Shown here piece by piece: positions 17,244 to 25,886 of a stretch of DNA of 64,000 bases. The notes beneath the pieces were generated by a model. That model was not told the DNA's origin. It saw nothing but the letters and a program-made list of their open reading frames with translations, and made no database searches. Position numbers and translations under genes: made by a program. The DNA comes from B46-G9 sp964581175 (lineage in GTDB: Bacteria > Desulfobacterota > DSM-4660 > Desulfatiglandales > Desulfatiglandaceae). The number at the start of each line of letters is the position of its first letter. Positions within the stretch are counted from its first letter, which is position 1. The DNA is taken from assembly GCA_964581175.1 (NCBI GenBank), contig CAZONI010000006.1, positions 30,951 to 94,950 of the forward strand, given 5' to 3'.

Positions 17244-17873
17244 TCAGTTCCGGCATACCATGATCTTGGATCTTCCTCTCACTGTTTTTACTTTTTCAAC
17301 GAACCTGAAATGCTTCTCCAAGGCCTCCCTTTCATGCCTGAGGGTGTTTAAAGCCCTCTTGGCGCCCATGGAAAGAAGCCGGATATAGAGCAGTGTCCTG
17401 ATTACAGGATTCTCCGGGAGGTCGTGTTCCATCATGAGGAAAGATCTTCCCGGCTTGAGGATCCGGACACTTTCCTTTAACATTCGCTGCCGGGTTTCTC
17501 CCTTTAACTCGTAGAAAGCATGAGAACAGGTCACCGCATCAAAGCTATTATCTTGGAAGGGGAGATATGCCACGTCTGATGCCAGTATTTCGATATTTGT
17601 GTACGCACTGGTTTTTGTCCTGCAGACTTCCAGCATGCCCAGTGAAAAATCGACTCCCACAATAAGCCCCTTTGCTCCCACCCTCTGCTGCAGGTATCGC
17701 AATAATGTCCCCGTTCCGGTGCACATATCCAGGACGGAATCCCCTTCGCTGACAGGAATTCTAGCGGAGAAGAATTTCCTCAATTCACCTTGGGTGTCAC
17801 GGGAGTGAAGGGCAACAAATCGGTCGTAATATCTTGAAAAGGCGTCATAGTATCTTCTTCTGAAATTTCTCAT
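17244..17873 (-). CDS. Class I SAM-dependent methyltransferase (UbiE-like)
   Basis: 209 residues from the ATG at 17873 (GGGAG six bases upstream); the open frame extends to 18017 through a stretch that looks non-coding. Motif I, VLDMCTGTGTLL, lies at about 48-59, the acidic ribose-binding Asp75 is in VGVDFS, and a post-motif ASDVAYLPFQDNSFDAVTC is typical of UbiE / MenG-type enzymes. The C-terminal half has a basic helix (AKRALNTLRHEREALEKHF). Members methylate quinones, lipids or small molecules; the substrate here is unknown. It is divergent from the MotB-like gene. Its 3' end abuts repeat copy D. Confidence 0.8.
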   Translation of the reverse strand: MRNFRRRYYDAFSRYYDRFVALHSRDTQGELRKFFSARIPVSEGDSVLDMCTGTGTLLRYLQQRVGAKGLIVGVDFSLGMLEVCRTKTSAYTNIEILASDVAYLPFQDNSFDAVTCSHAFYELKGETRQRMLKESVRILKPGRSFLMMEHDLPENPVIRTLLYIRLLSMGAKRALNTLRHEREALEKHFRFVEKVKTVRGRSKIMVCRN

Positions 17874-18176
17874 GGCCATCTCCCGCAGTGTGTTATTATA
17901 TATATCAACGGACATTAAGACAAAGATGAAACACAACCATAACACACCAATTTTTTCCCCTGCTGGTCGGAAAACCGGGAAAAAAATTCCGCTGCCTCCA
18001 TCCTGTTGCCTTCGCATATAGGACTATTTATCCATGAATACGAATAGTTATGCTCAATAAGGGAGATTTGGCACGGTCTTGGCTTTAGAACTCCTCTATG
18101 AATTAGGATGCATGAGGGTCACCCGCGAATCCGGGGTCCTTTGAGACTTGGAGCGTTTTGCAGAGAAAGGGTATGG
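17874..18176. other. Divergent promoter region
   Basis: About 300 bp between the methyltransferase and the MotB-like gene, AT-richer than its surroundings (TATTATATATATCAAC at about 17892). It should hold promoters for both directions, but no pair of -35/-10 boxes stands out and no operator palindrome was seen. Confidence 0.4.
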
Positions 18177-18887
18177 ATGGATTGGGAGCGTTTTGATAGT
18201 GAAACTGCTGGGAAATTGAATGGATGCATTGCAGGGGTGAACACAAACGAGCGTTCGGGATTCATTTCCGTCGGAGAGCTGTTTCAACAGAATGGGCCCG
18301 AACATCGGTCCCAATGGCACATTCCCTGGTCGGACCTGATGATGACCATGTTCATCCTTTTCGCGGTGATGTACGTCTTTGCATCTTCCAGACAGCCGGC
18401 TGTCACACCAAAATTGAAAGACACGGCACCCGGTATTTCCACCGTCTATAACCTCAGCAAGACGACCGTGGAAAAAAATCACCTGGAGAATTTTGCTTCC
18501 GTTGAGCTCGTTCGCAATAAAGCGGTCCGCATTCTCCTGACCAGCGACCTTATGTTTGACACGGGCAAGGCCGATCTGAAAGGCGGGGCGGTCGAAGTTC
18601 TCAGAAAGATTGCGGCAATTTTGCGGAGAACGCCGTACCTGGTAAACCTGGTTGGTCATACAGACGATATCCCCATCCATACCAGCCAGTTCCCGAGCAA
18701 CTGGGAACTTTCCACGGCACGGGCCTCTGCGGTTGCCAGATTCCTCACGGAGGAGATGAAGATTCCTCCGGAACGTTTCTGCATAAGCGGATATGCTGAT
18801 TACCATCCCCTTCGGCCCAACGTTTCCCCGGAAAATCGGGCAGTGAATCGAAGGGTTGAGATCATAATTACCAAGGAGACAATTTGA
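18177..18887 (+). CDS. MotB/OmpA-like peptidoglycan-binding stator protein
   Basis: 236 residues from the ATG at 18177 (GAGAAAGGG upstream). A polar N-terminus of about 48 residues precedes one membrane helix, WSDLMMTMFILFAVMYVF, whose Asp53 sits where the proton- or sodium-binding Asp of MotB is found. The C-terminal OmpA-like domain (about 125-235) has NLVGHTDDIPI, NWELSTARASAVARFL and NRRVEIII, which bind peptidoglycan. The cytoplasmic N-terminus is longer than in E. coli MotB. It overlaps the start of the MotA-like gene. No flagellar or chemotaxis genes lie in the window. Confidence 0.85.
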   Translation: MDWERFDSETAGKLNGCIAGVNTNERSGFISVGELFQQNGPEHRSQWHIPWSDLMMTMFILFAVMYVFASSRQPAVTPKLKDTAPGISTVYNLSKTTVEKNHLENFASVELVRNKAVRILLTSDLMFDTGKADLKGGAVEVLRKIAAILRRTPYLVNLVGHTDDIPIHTSQFPSNWELSTARASAVARFLTEEMKIPPERFCISGYADYHPLRPNVSPENRAVNRRVEIIITKETI

Positions 18888-19771
18888 ATATGCGAGGGCA
18901 TATCTGGAGAGAAAACAGCACAGGGCTGGGTATTTTCATTTGCATCGTCATTTTCGGATCGGGATTCCTGCTTGCAGGAAACATCGGTCTTTATTTCAAC
19001 CTAATAGGGATGCTCATTGTTGCAGCCGGCACGCTTGGCGCAACTCTGATCGGATGTTCCACCAGGCGTTTGAAGATCGTGTACAAAATCCTGGTGAGAT
19101 CCTTCCGCACACCGGTAAAACAGCCTCAAGAAATCGTGGAAATACTGGTTGATCTATCAGTAAAAAGCAGGATGAGGGGTATCCTTTCTCTTGAAGAAGA
19201 TGAAGGAGAGACTTCGCTTCTGTTTTTGCGGAGGGCACTCGGTTTATTGGTTGACGGATATAAGACAGAAGAGATCACCGAGATCCTCACGACCGAGATG
19301 TATTTCTTCAGGCTGCGGCGGGCCGAATCCGAGCGGGTTTTGAGAACCATGGGCGACCTTTCCCCCTCGTTCGGAATCGTGGGGAGCATCATCGGCCTCA
19401 TCGGGATGATCGCGGGCTCAGGAAACACGTCGACCATCCTGTCCACCATACCCATCGCCCTGACTTCCACCCTTTATGGGATCATTTTCACCAACTTCTT
19501 TTTCCATCCTTTTGAGGCCAAGATCGCGGAGAGAACAAACCAGGAACTGCTCCTGCAGAAGATCATAATGGAGGGTGCCATTGCCATTGCAACGGAGCTG
19601 AACCCGAGAATCCTTGAAGCGAAATTAAAGTCGTTCCTGACACCTTCCTCCCGAAGAGGGAGGCTGGTTTCCCTTCGGAGAATCCAGGAGAAATTCAAGA
19701 TCCAAGACGCACCTCTGACTCCGTCGTTTCCACAACCACCGACCGTCGGGCACACGGAAGGAGTGGGATAA
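18884..19771 (+). CDS. MotA/TolQ-like channel protein
   Basis: 295 residues if it begins at TTG 18884, which has GGAG five bases before it and overlaps the preceding stop; an ATG two codons later is the alternative. Transmembrane segments lie at about 14-33 and 38-58, then a cytoplasmic loop rich in Arg and Glu, then two further helices (FGIVGSIIGLIGMIAG and PIALTSTLYGIIFTNFFF) with the conserved Pro and Thr of MotA. The C-terminal 45 residues are basic and Pro-rich. The gene order, motB before motA, is the reverse of the usual one. With the upstream gene it should form an ion-driven stator; whether it drives motility or another process is open. Confidence 0.85.
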   Translation: MNMRGHIWRENSTGLGIFICIVIFGSGFLLAGNIGLYFNLIGMLIVAAGTLGATLIGCSTRRLKIVYKILVRSFRTPVKQPQEIVEILVDLSVKSRMRGILSLEEDEGETSLLFLRRALGLLVDGYKTEEITEILTTEMYFFRLRRAESERVLRTMGDLSPSFGIVGSIIGLIGMIAGSGNTSTILSTIPIALTSTLYGIIFTNFFFHPFEAKIAERTNQELLLQKIIMEGAIAIATELNPRILEAKLKSFLTPSSRRGRLVSLRRIQEKFKIQDAPLTPSFPQPPTVGHTEGVG

Positions 19772-19867
19772 GAATGAGTCTTCTTGCCCTCAAGACAAAT
19801 TTGACGTATAAATGTCCCTGTCGACCGGAAGTCAACAATGGCAAGGGTTAGTTCTGGCTGAACCCTC

Positions 19868-20085
19868 CCTCTCTGGAGTAAACCCAGGAGAGGCTCTCCA
19901 GATCCGGGATCTGGAAAACCGTGAGGCTCAAGGAGGACGCCATTTCTTCCGTTCCGAGGCTCCGGGCTCCCCCACTGATAAGTCACGAAAAGACGGTGCC
20001 CTCTCACCAGTCACTTCAGAAAAGGCGTCCTCCTTGAGCCTCAGGATGGTTCCCGCTCTGCGGGAGGAGACTCACTGCGGCGCTG
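19868..20085 (+). repeat. Dispersed structured repeat, copy B (core shortened and inverted relative to flanks)
   Basis: Fills most of the 345-bp gap between the motA-like and FMN reductase genes. The arms, GAGGCTCAAGGAGGACGCC at 19923-19941 and its perfect reverse complement at 20024-20042, are 19 bp long. The core (19942-20023) is 82 bp instead of 153-154. Compared with copy A, 72 bp have been lost, which removes one half of the inner stem and the small hairpin. The flanks are the two flanks of copies A and C, but on opposite sides relative to the core: the GAGTCTC-type flank (reverse strand, about 20052-20085) follows arm R rather than preceding arm L. Confidence 0.8.
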
Positions 20086-20116
20086 CTGAACGAAACCTGT
20101 TTTGAAAGGGATCGTT

Positions 20117-20701
20117 ATGTCACGATTGCTGGCCATCCATGGAAGTCCGCGGCGAAAGGGCAATACTGCTCTGCTTTTGCATGAGGCGATAAGGGGAGCT
20201 CGTGAGGCGGGCGGGGAGGTGGAGGAAGTCGTTCTCAGGGATCTCAAGATGTCTCCATGCCTTGAGATTTATGGGTGCAAGAAGACAGGCCGGTGTGTCA
20301 TAGCGGACGATTTTCAGAAAATCTACGATCTGCTTCTTTCCTCTCAAGGGATCATCCTGGCATCACCCATATTTTTCTATACGGTCAGCGCCCACACAAA
20401 GATCCTGATGGACCGCTGTCAGTCTTTGTGGGTAAAGAAATACTGGATAGAAAAGACGCCTTTTGGAAAGCGTGACGCAGCCAAGAAGGCCCTTTTTATA
20501 TCCGTTGGCGCAACGAAGGGGAAAAAGCTGTTTGACGGCGTTCTTCTCACCGTCAGGTATTTCCTGGATACCTTTAACGCGGAGCTCTGGAAATCTTTGC
20601 TCTATCGAGGCCTTGATTTCGAAGGCGATGTCCTGAAACACCCTGAATATCTCGAAGAGGTCTATCAGGCCGGAAAGGAAATGGCCCGCATCCTTCAGTA
20701 A
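20117..20701 (+). CDS. NADPH-dependent FMN reductase / flavodoxin-like protein
   Basis: 194 residues from the ATG at 20117 (GAAAGGG upstream). The phosphate-binding loop GSPRRKGNT at residues 8-16 is diagnostic of the NADPH-dependent FMN reductase family. CLEIYGCKKTGRCVIADDF gives three cysteines at about 48-60, as in the iron-sulfur-flavoprotein-like branch, though I cannot tell whether a cluster is bound. ASPIFFYTVSAHTKILMDR is the second flavin-contact loop. It probably moves electrons from NAD(P)H to flavin or a partner. Repeat copy B lies directly upstream, and the gene may depend on a promoter beyond it. Confidence 0.8.
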   Translation: MSRLLAIHGSPRRKGNTALLLHEAIRGAREAGGEVEEVVLRDLKMSPCLEIYGCKKTGRCVIADDFQKIYDLLLSSQGIILASPIFFYTVSAHTKILMDRCQSLWVKKYWIEKTPFGKRDAAKKALFISVGATKGKKLFDGVLLTVRYFLDTFNAELWKSLLYRGLDFEGDVLKHPEYLEEVYQAGKEMARILQ

Positions 20702-20774
20702 GTCTCTTGTTTCCCGTTGTGGGAACGACCATCATCCCGGACCTTGAGAAGACCCCTTTTGCATTTGGGGCATA

Positions 20775-20794
20775 ATTTGACCGACTGGTCAAAT
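20775..20794. promoter_or_regulatory. Palindromic operator upstream of corA
   Basis: ATTTGACC-GACT-GGTCAAAT: two perfect 8-bp arms around 4 bp. The pattern is like binding sites of TetR-family repressors. TTGACC in the left arm can act as a -35 box, with TAGTAT at 20797-20802 as a -10, though the 14-bp spacing is short. No TetR gene is present in the window. Confidence 0.5.
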
Positions 20795-20866
20795 CATAGT
20801 ATGCTCTCCGCAGCCATAGAAGAGGGCAAGCACACGTTTTGAAGAACCAGCACGAGGGAATGAGTT

Positions 20867-21931
20867 ATGGCCTTGTCACGAAAAAAGAGCTCGGTAAAGG
20901 CCGGCCTGCCTCCGGGCACGCTGGTCCATGTGGGTGAAAAAAAGACCGAAAAGGTTCGGATACGGCTCATTGAATACGACGAACAGGGAATTCGAGAGAC
21001 GGACTTGGACCCCGGACATGATTTCAGTTCTCCTGGAGAGCGACCCTCCGTAACCTGGATTAATATAGACGGGCTCTGGGATGTTGGACTTATAGAGAGG
21101 GTCGGACTGGCTTTCGGCCTTCATTCTCTGGCGCTGGAGGATATCGTTAATACCAATCAACGCCCAAAACTGGATGATTACGAGGATTACCTTTTCCTGG
21201 TGTCAAAGATGATTTCCTATGATCCGTCCCAGCGCAGCCTGCAGAGTGAACAGTTGAGCATAGTATTAGGCAAACATTTTTTGCTGACATTCCAGGAGAA
21301 GCCGGGGGATATCTTCGATCCGATCAGGCAAAGGCTCAGAAACGGGAAAGGCAGGGTTAGAAAAATGGGGCCGGACTACCTGGCCTACGCCCTCCTGGAC
21401 GCGGTGGTGGACAGCTACTTCCTTGCGCTCGAAAATGTTGGCGAGGACATCGAAGATCTGGAGGATGAAATCCTCAAAAACCCAGGAACCTCAACGGTGC
21501 AGCGTGTCCATGGCCTCAAGCTGGATCTGCTGTTCGTACGCAAGTCCGTGTGGCCCTTGAGGGAGATCATAAGCGGCATGGAACGGGGAGAATCCGATCT
21601 CGTCGAGCGAAAGACGATTCTTTTCTTGAGAGACCTGTATGACCATACCATCCAGGTCATCGACACGGTAGAAACCTATCGCGATACCGTCACCGGACTT
21701 CTGGATATCTACCTTTCCAGCCTGAGCAACAAACTGAACGAAATCATGAAGGTGTTGACCATCATCGCAACGCTTTTTATTCCCCTCACCTTCATAGCGG
21801 GGATTTACGGTATGAACTTCAAATTCATGCCCGAGCTGGAATGGAAATGGGGGTACCCGTTGGTGATTCTGCTGATGGTCATTGTGGGTGCGATCATGCT
21901 TGCCTGGTTTCGAAAGAAGCGCTTGATGTAA
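20867..21931 (+). CDS. corA: CorA-family divalent cation channel
   Basis: 354 residues, about the usual CorA length. The cytoplasmic N-terminal two thirds includes the funnel helices, and two C-terminal membrane helices (about 291-315 and 325-347) flank the signature YGMNF with its GMN motif, followed by an acidic periplasmic loop (MPELEWKW). The protein should form the pentameric Mg2+/Co2+ uptake channel of the inner membrane. The very basic C-terminus FRKKRLM is typical. A clean 20-bp palindrome 73 bp before the start suggests control by a repressor. A GC-rich hairpin lies about 60 bp after the stop. Confidence 0.9.
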   Translation: MALSRKKSSVKAGLPPGTLVHVGEKKTEKVRIRLIEYDEQGIRETDLDPGHDFSSPGERPSVTWINIDGLWDVGLIERVGLAFGLHSLALEDIVNTNQRPKLDDYEDYLFLVSKMISYDPSQRSLQSEQLSIVLGKHFLLTFQEKPGDIFDPIRQRLRNGKGRVRKMGPDYLAYALLDAVVDSYFLALENVGEDIEDLEDEILKNPGTSTVQRVHGLKLDLLFVRKSVWPLREIISGMERGESDLVERKTILFLRDLYDHTIQVIDTVETYRDTVTGLLDIYLSSLSNKLNEIMKVLTIIATLFIPLTFIAGIYGMNFKFMPELEWKWGYPLVILLMVIVGAIMLAWFRKKRLM

Positions 21932-22316
21932 GAGAAGACTCCATGCGCTCCGCCGGATTCTGCAAACAAGCCTCCTCCTGCGGGGGCTCAGGGAAGAAAT
22001 GACTTCCTCCCTGAGCACAGGGATTCACCGGATGCTCTTCTAGGCCCGGGTCGGGAGAGCCTTTTCCGGGTTTATACCGGAGAGGAAGGATTCGGTTACG
22101 ACTAATCTGCTGAAATGGAGCACACCATAAAGTGATCGATTGGCCTATGGGAAGCCTGTTCGTTTTCCTGGGTATCAGACTGGCCCTGTCGAGTCGACGG
22201 TAAGTGCAAAGCCTCAGGGGCGCAAAACTCTCCACTTAAACAGCCACGATAATGGTTTACTGTTCGGTGCCGGTGTTTTATAATCCTTATACACTGCAAC
22301 GGGAAGGGAGAAGCGG
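21932..22316. other. Intergenic region with a hairpin
   Basis: A stem GCTCAGGGAAG ... CTTCCTCCCTGAGC can form at about 21985-22016. It may end the corA transcript, but there is no T-run after it. Its AAGAAATGACTTCCTCCCTGAG resembles the arm of the dispersed repeat joined to a few core bases, so it may be a worn remnant. The rest holds nothing recognised. Confidence 0.4.
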
Positions 22317-23054
22317 GTGGAAACAGCTGTTGTCTCGGGAATAGTCGGTTTTGCGCTCTGTGCGGGGATTTTTCTGGTCTTCTGGTTAACGAGGCTGAGA
22401 AGACCCCGAAAGCCGGGCAAGGTGGATGTCATTTCCACGGTTGAAAGATTCAAATCGGTCGGAGAGCTGGTGGTATTCAAGGTTTTTACGAAGGAGATCA
22501 TAACCACTTCCGATCACTGGTTTGGAGAGACAGGGAAGAAATATTTCCGGTGGCTCGCTTCCGAGAAGAAAATGGCAATGATCTTTCAATTTGATATTGA
22601 CTTCAAATATGACCTCCACAGTCCTGATTTTGTCGTTGAGCCCCTGGAGATCGATTCCTATCTCCTGAAGATGCCAAAATGTCTGTATAAATCTCACATC
22701 GAGAATATCAGTTTCTATGACGAACAGCGCGCAAGGCTCCTGCCGTGGCTGCTGCCTGATTTGTTGAGCAAGGCCTTCAGCGACAATTTCGGTGAAGAAG
22801 CGAAGAACCGGCTGGTTGCGGAGGCAAAGGACCAGGCTTCCCAGATGGCAAATGAACTGGTGAAACGGATGCAGTCCGAAGTCCAGAAATCAGCCAGGCA
22901 GACCCTGGGCCTGCTGGCCAAGGGATTCGGCGCAAAGGAGATAACCATCACGTTCAGTGATGTTGAGCCCCTCCAGGCAGAAGTGAATTATCAGCCCCGG
23001 GCAGGAAATGGGAAGGGAGACAAGATGGAGGGACATGAAACCGCGCATCTGTAA
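22317..23054 (+). CDS. DUF4230 membrane-anchored protein
   Basis: 245 residues starting at GTG 22317, with GGGAG five bases upstream. One N-terminal membrane helix (about residues 4-23) is followed by a basic stretch RLRRPRKPG. Then comes the DUF4230 region, an alternating-strand domain (VVFKVFTKEIITTSDHWFG, AMIFQFDIDFKYDL) and a long helical C-terminal part (SKAFSDNFGEEAKNRL onward). The family is widespread and uncharacterised; the anchor places the domain either in the periplasm or at the cytoplasmic face. It is followed after 86 bp by the kinase-like gene. Confidence 0.75.
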   Translation: METAVVSGIVGFALCAGIFLVFWLTRLRRPRKPGKVDVISTVERFKSVGELVVFKVFTKEIITTSDHWFGETGKKYFRWLASEKKMAMIFQFDIDFKYDLHSPDFVVEPLEIDSYLLKMPKCLYKSHIENISFYDEQRARLLPWLLPDLLSKAFSDNFGEEAKNRLVAEAKDQASQMANELVKRMQSEVQKSARQTLGLLAKGFGAKEITITFSDVEPLQAEVNYQPRAGNGKGDKMEGHETAHL

Positions 23055-23140
23055 ATGTTGCTGCGGTCATTCGTTTCAAATGAGTGAAAAGGACGGCTCG
23101 CTTTGATTTGCCGGTGGGCAGAAGTGAAGGAGGGAGGAAG

Positions 23141-23959
23141 ATGTCGCTCATTACTATTACATCGAGCATTGCCTGTGGAGGAATACTTGCTGCCAGGCGT
23201 GTAGCTGAAGAACTCGGCATGGTCCTTTATGACGACGACCGAATACATGAAGAGGCGGTGAGCATGGGCTACACATCTGAAGACATGAAAAGCTTCGACC
23301 AGACGGCGCCCGGGCTCCTGACCCGTCTCCTGAGGAGGAGACCCGCGGAATACCTGGAATTGATGGCGGCAGTGGTCTACGAGGTGGCCCGGCGCGGCGA
23401 GGGCATTATCTGCGGGAACGGGGCACCCTATTTCCTGAGAGATTTTGGGTGCGCTCTTCACTTGCGCATCCATGCCTCTGAAGCCTTTCGAACGAAGCTC
23501 CTTATGGAACAGGAAAAGATGAGCGAGGCGGACGCGAGGAAACTGATCCAGAAAGAGGACAGCGATCTGCGGGGGTTCATGCAGTTTTCCTTTCAGATGG
23601 ATTGGAACGATCTCAGCCTTTACGATGCCATTATCAACGTGGACAAGATCGGTTTGAATTCAGCAGCGGCGCAGATCATCGAAATGGCCAAGACACGGGA
23701 GATCCGCGAGTGCAGCCTGACCGCCCTGGAGTCAATGGAAAGACTGTCGCTCCTGAAAAGAGTGGAAGCCGCGATCCTGAAGAATAATGTCAATCCGCAG
23801 GAATTATTCTTCGAGGTGCCCGAGACCGGTGTCGTAAAAATAACGGGATTGATAAACCCCATGCGAACGGTAGGGGGTATTCTCGAGATCGTCAGGGCGG
23901 TACCCGGGGTCAAAGACGTTATCTGCGAGGCAGAGCGGCACCCCCTTACCAATCTCTGA
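23141..23959 (+). CDS. Cytidylate-kinase-like protein with C-terminal BON-like domain
   Basis: 272 residues from the ATG at 23141, with GGAGGGAGGAAG directly upstream. The N-terminal domain resembles cytidylate-kinase-like AAA_26 proteins: SSIACGGILAARRVAEELG replaces a classical Walker A and lacks its Lys, as is common in that branch; IICGNGAPYFLRD and LHLRIHASEAFRTK follow. Residues from about 200 (LLKRVEAAILKNNV to VPGVKDV) look like a BON domain, which is often a phospholipid- or solute-binding module. A kinase role is uncertain because the phosphate-loop Lys is missing. Confidence 0.7.
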   Translation: MSLITITSSIACGGILAARRVAEELGMVLYDDDRIHEEAVSMGYTSEDMKSFDQTAPGLLTRLLRRRPAEYLELMAAVVYEVARRGEGIICGNGAPYFLRDFGCALHLRIHASEAFRTKLLMEQEKMSEADARKLIQKEDSDLRGFMQFSFQMDWNDLSLYDAIINVDKIGLNSAAAQIIEMAKTREIRECSLTALESMERLSLLKRVEAAILKNNVNPQELFFEVPETGVVKITGLINPMRTVGGILEIVRAVPGVKDVICEAERHPLTNL

Positions 23960-24081
23960 ACCCCTGTTTTTTATCCGGAGCCGAAGTCGTTTTACAGGGA
24001 CGGCAGATCCGATGTACTCCCGACGAGAATCGGTGAGACAGACTCAGGTGTCCGAACCCCGAAAAAAGGAGACAGAGGGAA

Positions 24082-25134
24082 ATGGAATCCCTTTTTCAAG
24101 AATGGGAGGGTGAAACCGTTATCGCCCACCATGATAAACCCACCGGAGCGTGGATTTTTGTTGCCGTCTATTCCACGGTCCTTGGACCGGCCGCCGGCGG
24201 GACGCGGATGAAATGGTACCCGGATTTGCGTGAGGCCCTGGCGGATGCCATGCGTCTGGCACGGGGAATGGCGTACAAAAATGCCCTGCCGGGTATGCCG
24301 TGGGGCGGCGGAAAAGCGGTCATCGCCCTTCCCGATGATTTTGACCCCGGACTTCGAACCGATCTCCTTCGCCGATACGGAAAGCTGGTTCACCATCTGG
24401 GAGGATTGTTTTATACGGGTCCCGATATGGGGACCTGCTCTGCCGACATGGATGTGATTGCCGAAACAGGGGCTCCGTATATTTTCGCCTGCACCCCTGA
24501 GGCAGGAGGAAGCGGCTCCTCAGGCCCCTACACCGCGCTGGGAGTGTTCACCGGTATTCAAGTCGCCTGCGAGCGTGCTTTCGGGGATGCGTCGCTCAGG
24601 GCGCGAAAGGTGCTGGTTCAGGGGACAGGCAGCGTCGGCGGCCCCCTGATTGAATACCTCCGGGCCGCTGGAGCCCAAGTGGCCTTCAGTGAAGTGGATC
24701 GGACGGCCATCGGGTACTATCGGGATGATCTTCGATTGGAATTCGTCAGCGCTGGAGAGGTATATACGGCGGATTGCGATGTGTTTTCGCCGTGCGCACT
24801 GGGCGGGATTTTGAACGAGGAAACCATATCCGGATTGCGTTGCAGGATAGTGGCGGGAGGCGCTAATAATCAGTTGAGGGACCCTGCAGATGCCGGCAGG
24901 CTCCGGACCAGAAACATCCTCTACGCACCGGACTTTGTCGTGAATGTGGGGGGGGCCATGGCCATCCTCGGAATGGAAACACTTGGATGGGATCACGATC
25001 AGGCCGAGCAGGAGGTCTCCTCGAAAGTACGGCAGGCGCTGCGCCGGGTCTTTGCACTGGCTGCCGAAAAGGACATGACCACCGAGGAGGCCGCCGAACA
25101 CATCGCCGATGAACGGCTCAAGACGGGGGCATAG
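24082..25134 (+). CDS. Leucine/phenylalanine/valine dehydrogenase-type enzyme
   Basis: 350 residues, the normal length for leucine dehydrogenase. The N-terminal substrate domain has GPAAGGTRM, Lys66 in AYKNAL and catalytic Lys78 in PWGGGKAV. The Rossmann domain starts near VLVQGTGSVGGPLI with the GxGxxG motif. This enzyme reversibly deaminates branched-chain or aromatic amino acids to 2-oxoacids with NAD+. Substrate choice among Leu, Val and Phe cannot be read reliably. It is a single gene with its own leader (about 120 bp). It ends just before the restriction-enzyme remnant on the other strand. Confidence 0.85.
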   Translation: MESLFQEWEGETVIAHHDKPTGAWIFVAVYSTVLGPAAGGTRMKWYPDLREALADAMRLARGMAYKNALPGMPWGGGKAVIALPDDFDPGLRTDLLRRYGKLVHHLGGLFYTGPDMGTCSADMDVIAETGAPYIFACTPEAGGSGSSGPYTALGVFTGIQVACERAFGDASLRARKVLVQGTGSVGGPLIEYLRAAGAQVAFSEVDRTAIGYYRDDLRLEFVSAGEVYTADCDVFSPCALGGILNEETISGLRCRIVAGGANNQLRDPADAGRLRTRNILYAPDFVVNVGGAMAILGMETLGWDHDQAEQEVSSKVRQALRRVFALAAEKDMTTEEAAEHIADERLKTGA

Positions 25135-25145
25135 AGAGGTTCAGG

Positions 25146-25409
25146 TCAAATAAATTCCAATTCTTTGGCAAGTAACTGCAGATCCCGACATACGTGAAAA
25201 CACCACCTGCCGAGATGTGGCCAGTTATTTACGGCAGATACCCATCGTTTGGCCGCCCCGTGTTTTGCCTTTTCCTCATCGGTCTCGTAGCCTTTTATTT
25301 CAAGTAGCAGAATCCGCCCATCTTTCATTCGAACTAGAAAGTCCGGTTCGTATCCATGGCGGATGCCAAAATATTCGTATCGGATCGCGAAACCCAGATG
25401 ATCATTCAA
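25146..25409 (-). pseudogene. C-terminal remnant of a restriction endonuclease / helicase
   Basis: An 87-residue frame with GIRHGYEPDFLVRMKDG, LLLEIKGYETDEEKAKH and AAKRWVSAVNNW. This is a PD-(D/E)xK nuclease core (Asp in EPDFLV, Glu-x-Lys in LEIKG) of the kind found at the C-terminus of type III-like restriction subunits that are normally around 1000 residues. The frame opens at a chance ATG and no helicase part precedes it. It is a leftover of a larger gene, next to a toxin-antitoxin pair, which suggests a decayed mobile island. Confidence 0.65.
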
Positions 25410-25562
25410 GGAATTGTGTGAAGTGAAAAGCGGACCAATTTAGTCAAAACTCTATCTCAGTGGCCTCCGAACCCGCCGATCAAAATATTTTTGCACACAG
25501 AGATACGCTTGTCGCGCGGGAATCAGACAACCCGATCCGAAAGATTAGAGGAGAGGCTTACC

Positions 25563-25886
25563 TTAGAGGCAGTTTTCGAGTTCCAGGGCCAGCACAACTT
25601 TTTTTGAAACCTCTTTCATTGTGTGGGGATCGAGCGTGCCCAAATACTTTACCAGCCTGTGCTTCCCAATTGTGTGAATGTTGTCAGTTTGGACAAAAGA
25701 AGATTTTGGCAGATTTGCCTTCTGTCCGACAAACACCTCCGTCGGATACCCCTTTCCTTTAGTTGTTACTTCGGCGATGGAAACCTTATTGAGGTATTCC
25801 AGGACGTTTTGCCTTGTGAGGATGACAGCCGGCCTCCTGCCTGCCTTCCCGCCTAAATCTATCAGCCAGATATCTCCACGATTCAT
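25563..25886 (-). CDS. MazF/PemK-family toxin
   Basis: 107 residues. ATG 25886 overlaps the antitoxin stop by one base (TGATG), a sign of translational coupling. The start NRGDIWLIDLGGKAGRRPAVIL is typical of PemK/MazF ribonucleases, with the Arg-Pro-Ala-Val strand present. QTDNIHTIGKHRLVKYLG is the second conserved block, although the usual Asp-Gln-Ile is replaced by Asp-Asn-Ile. The family cleaves mRNA at short sites when not bound by antitoxin. It is AT-richer than neighbouring genes, which suggests acquisition. Confidence 0.85.
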   Translation of the reverse strand: MNRGDIWLIDLGGKAGRRPAVILTRQNVLEYLNKVSIAEVTTKGKGYPTEVFVGQKANLPKSSFVQTDNIHTIGKHRLVKYLGTLDPHTMKEVSKKVVLALELENCL

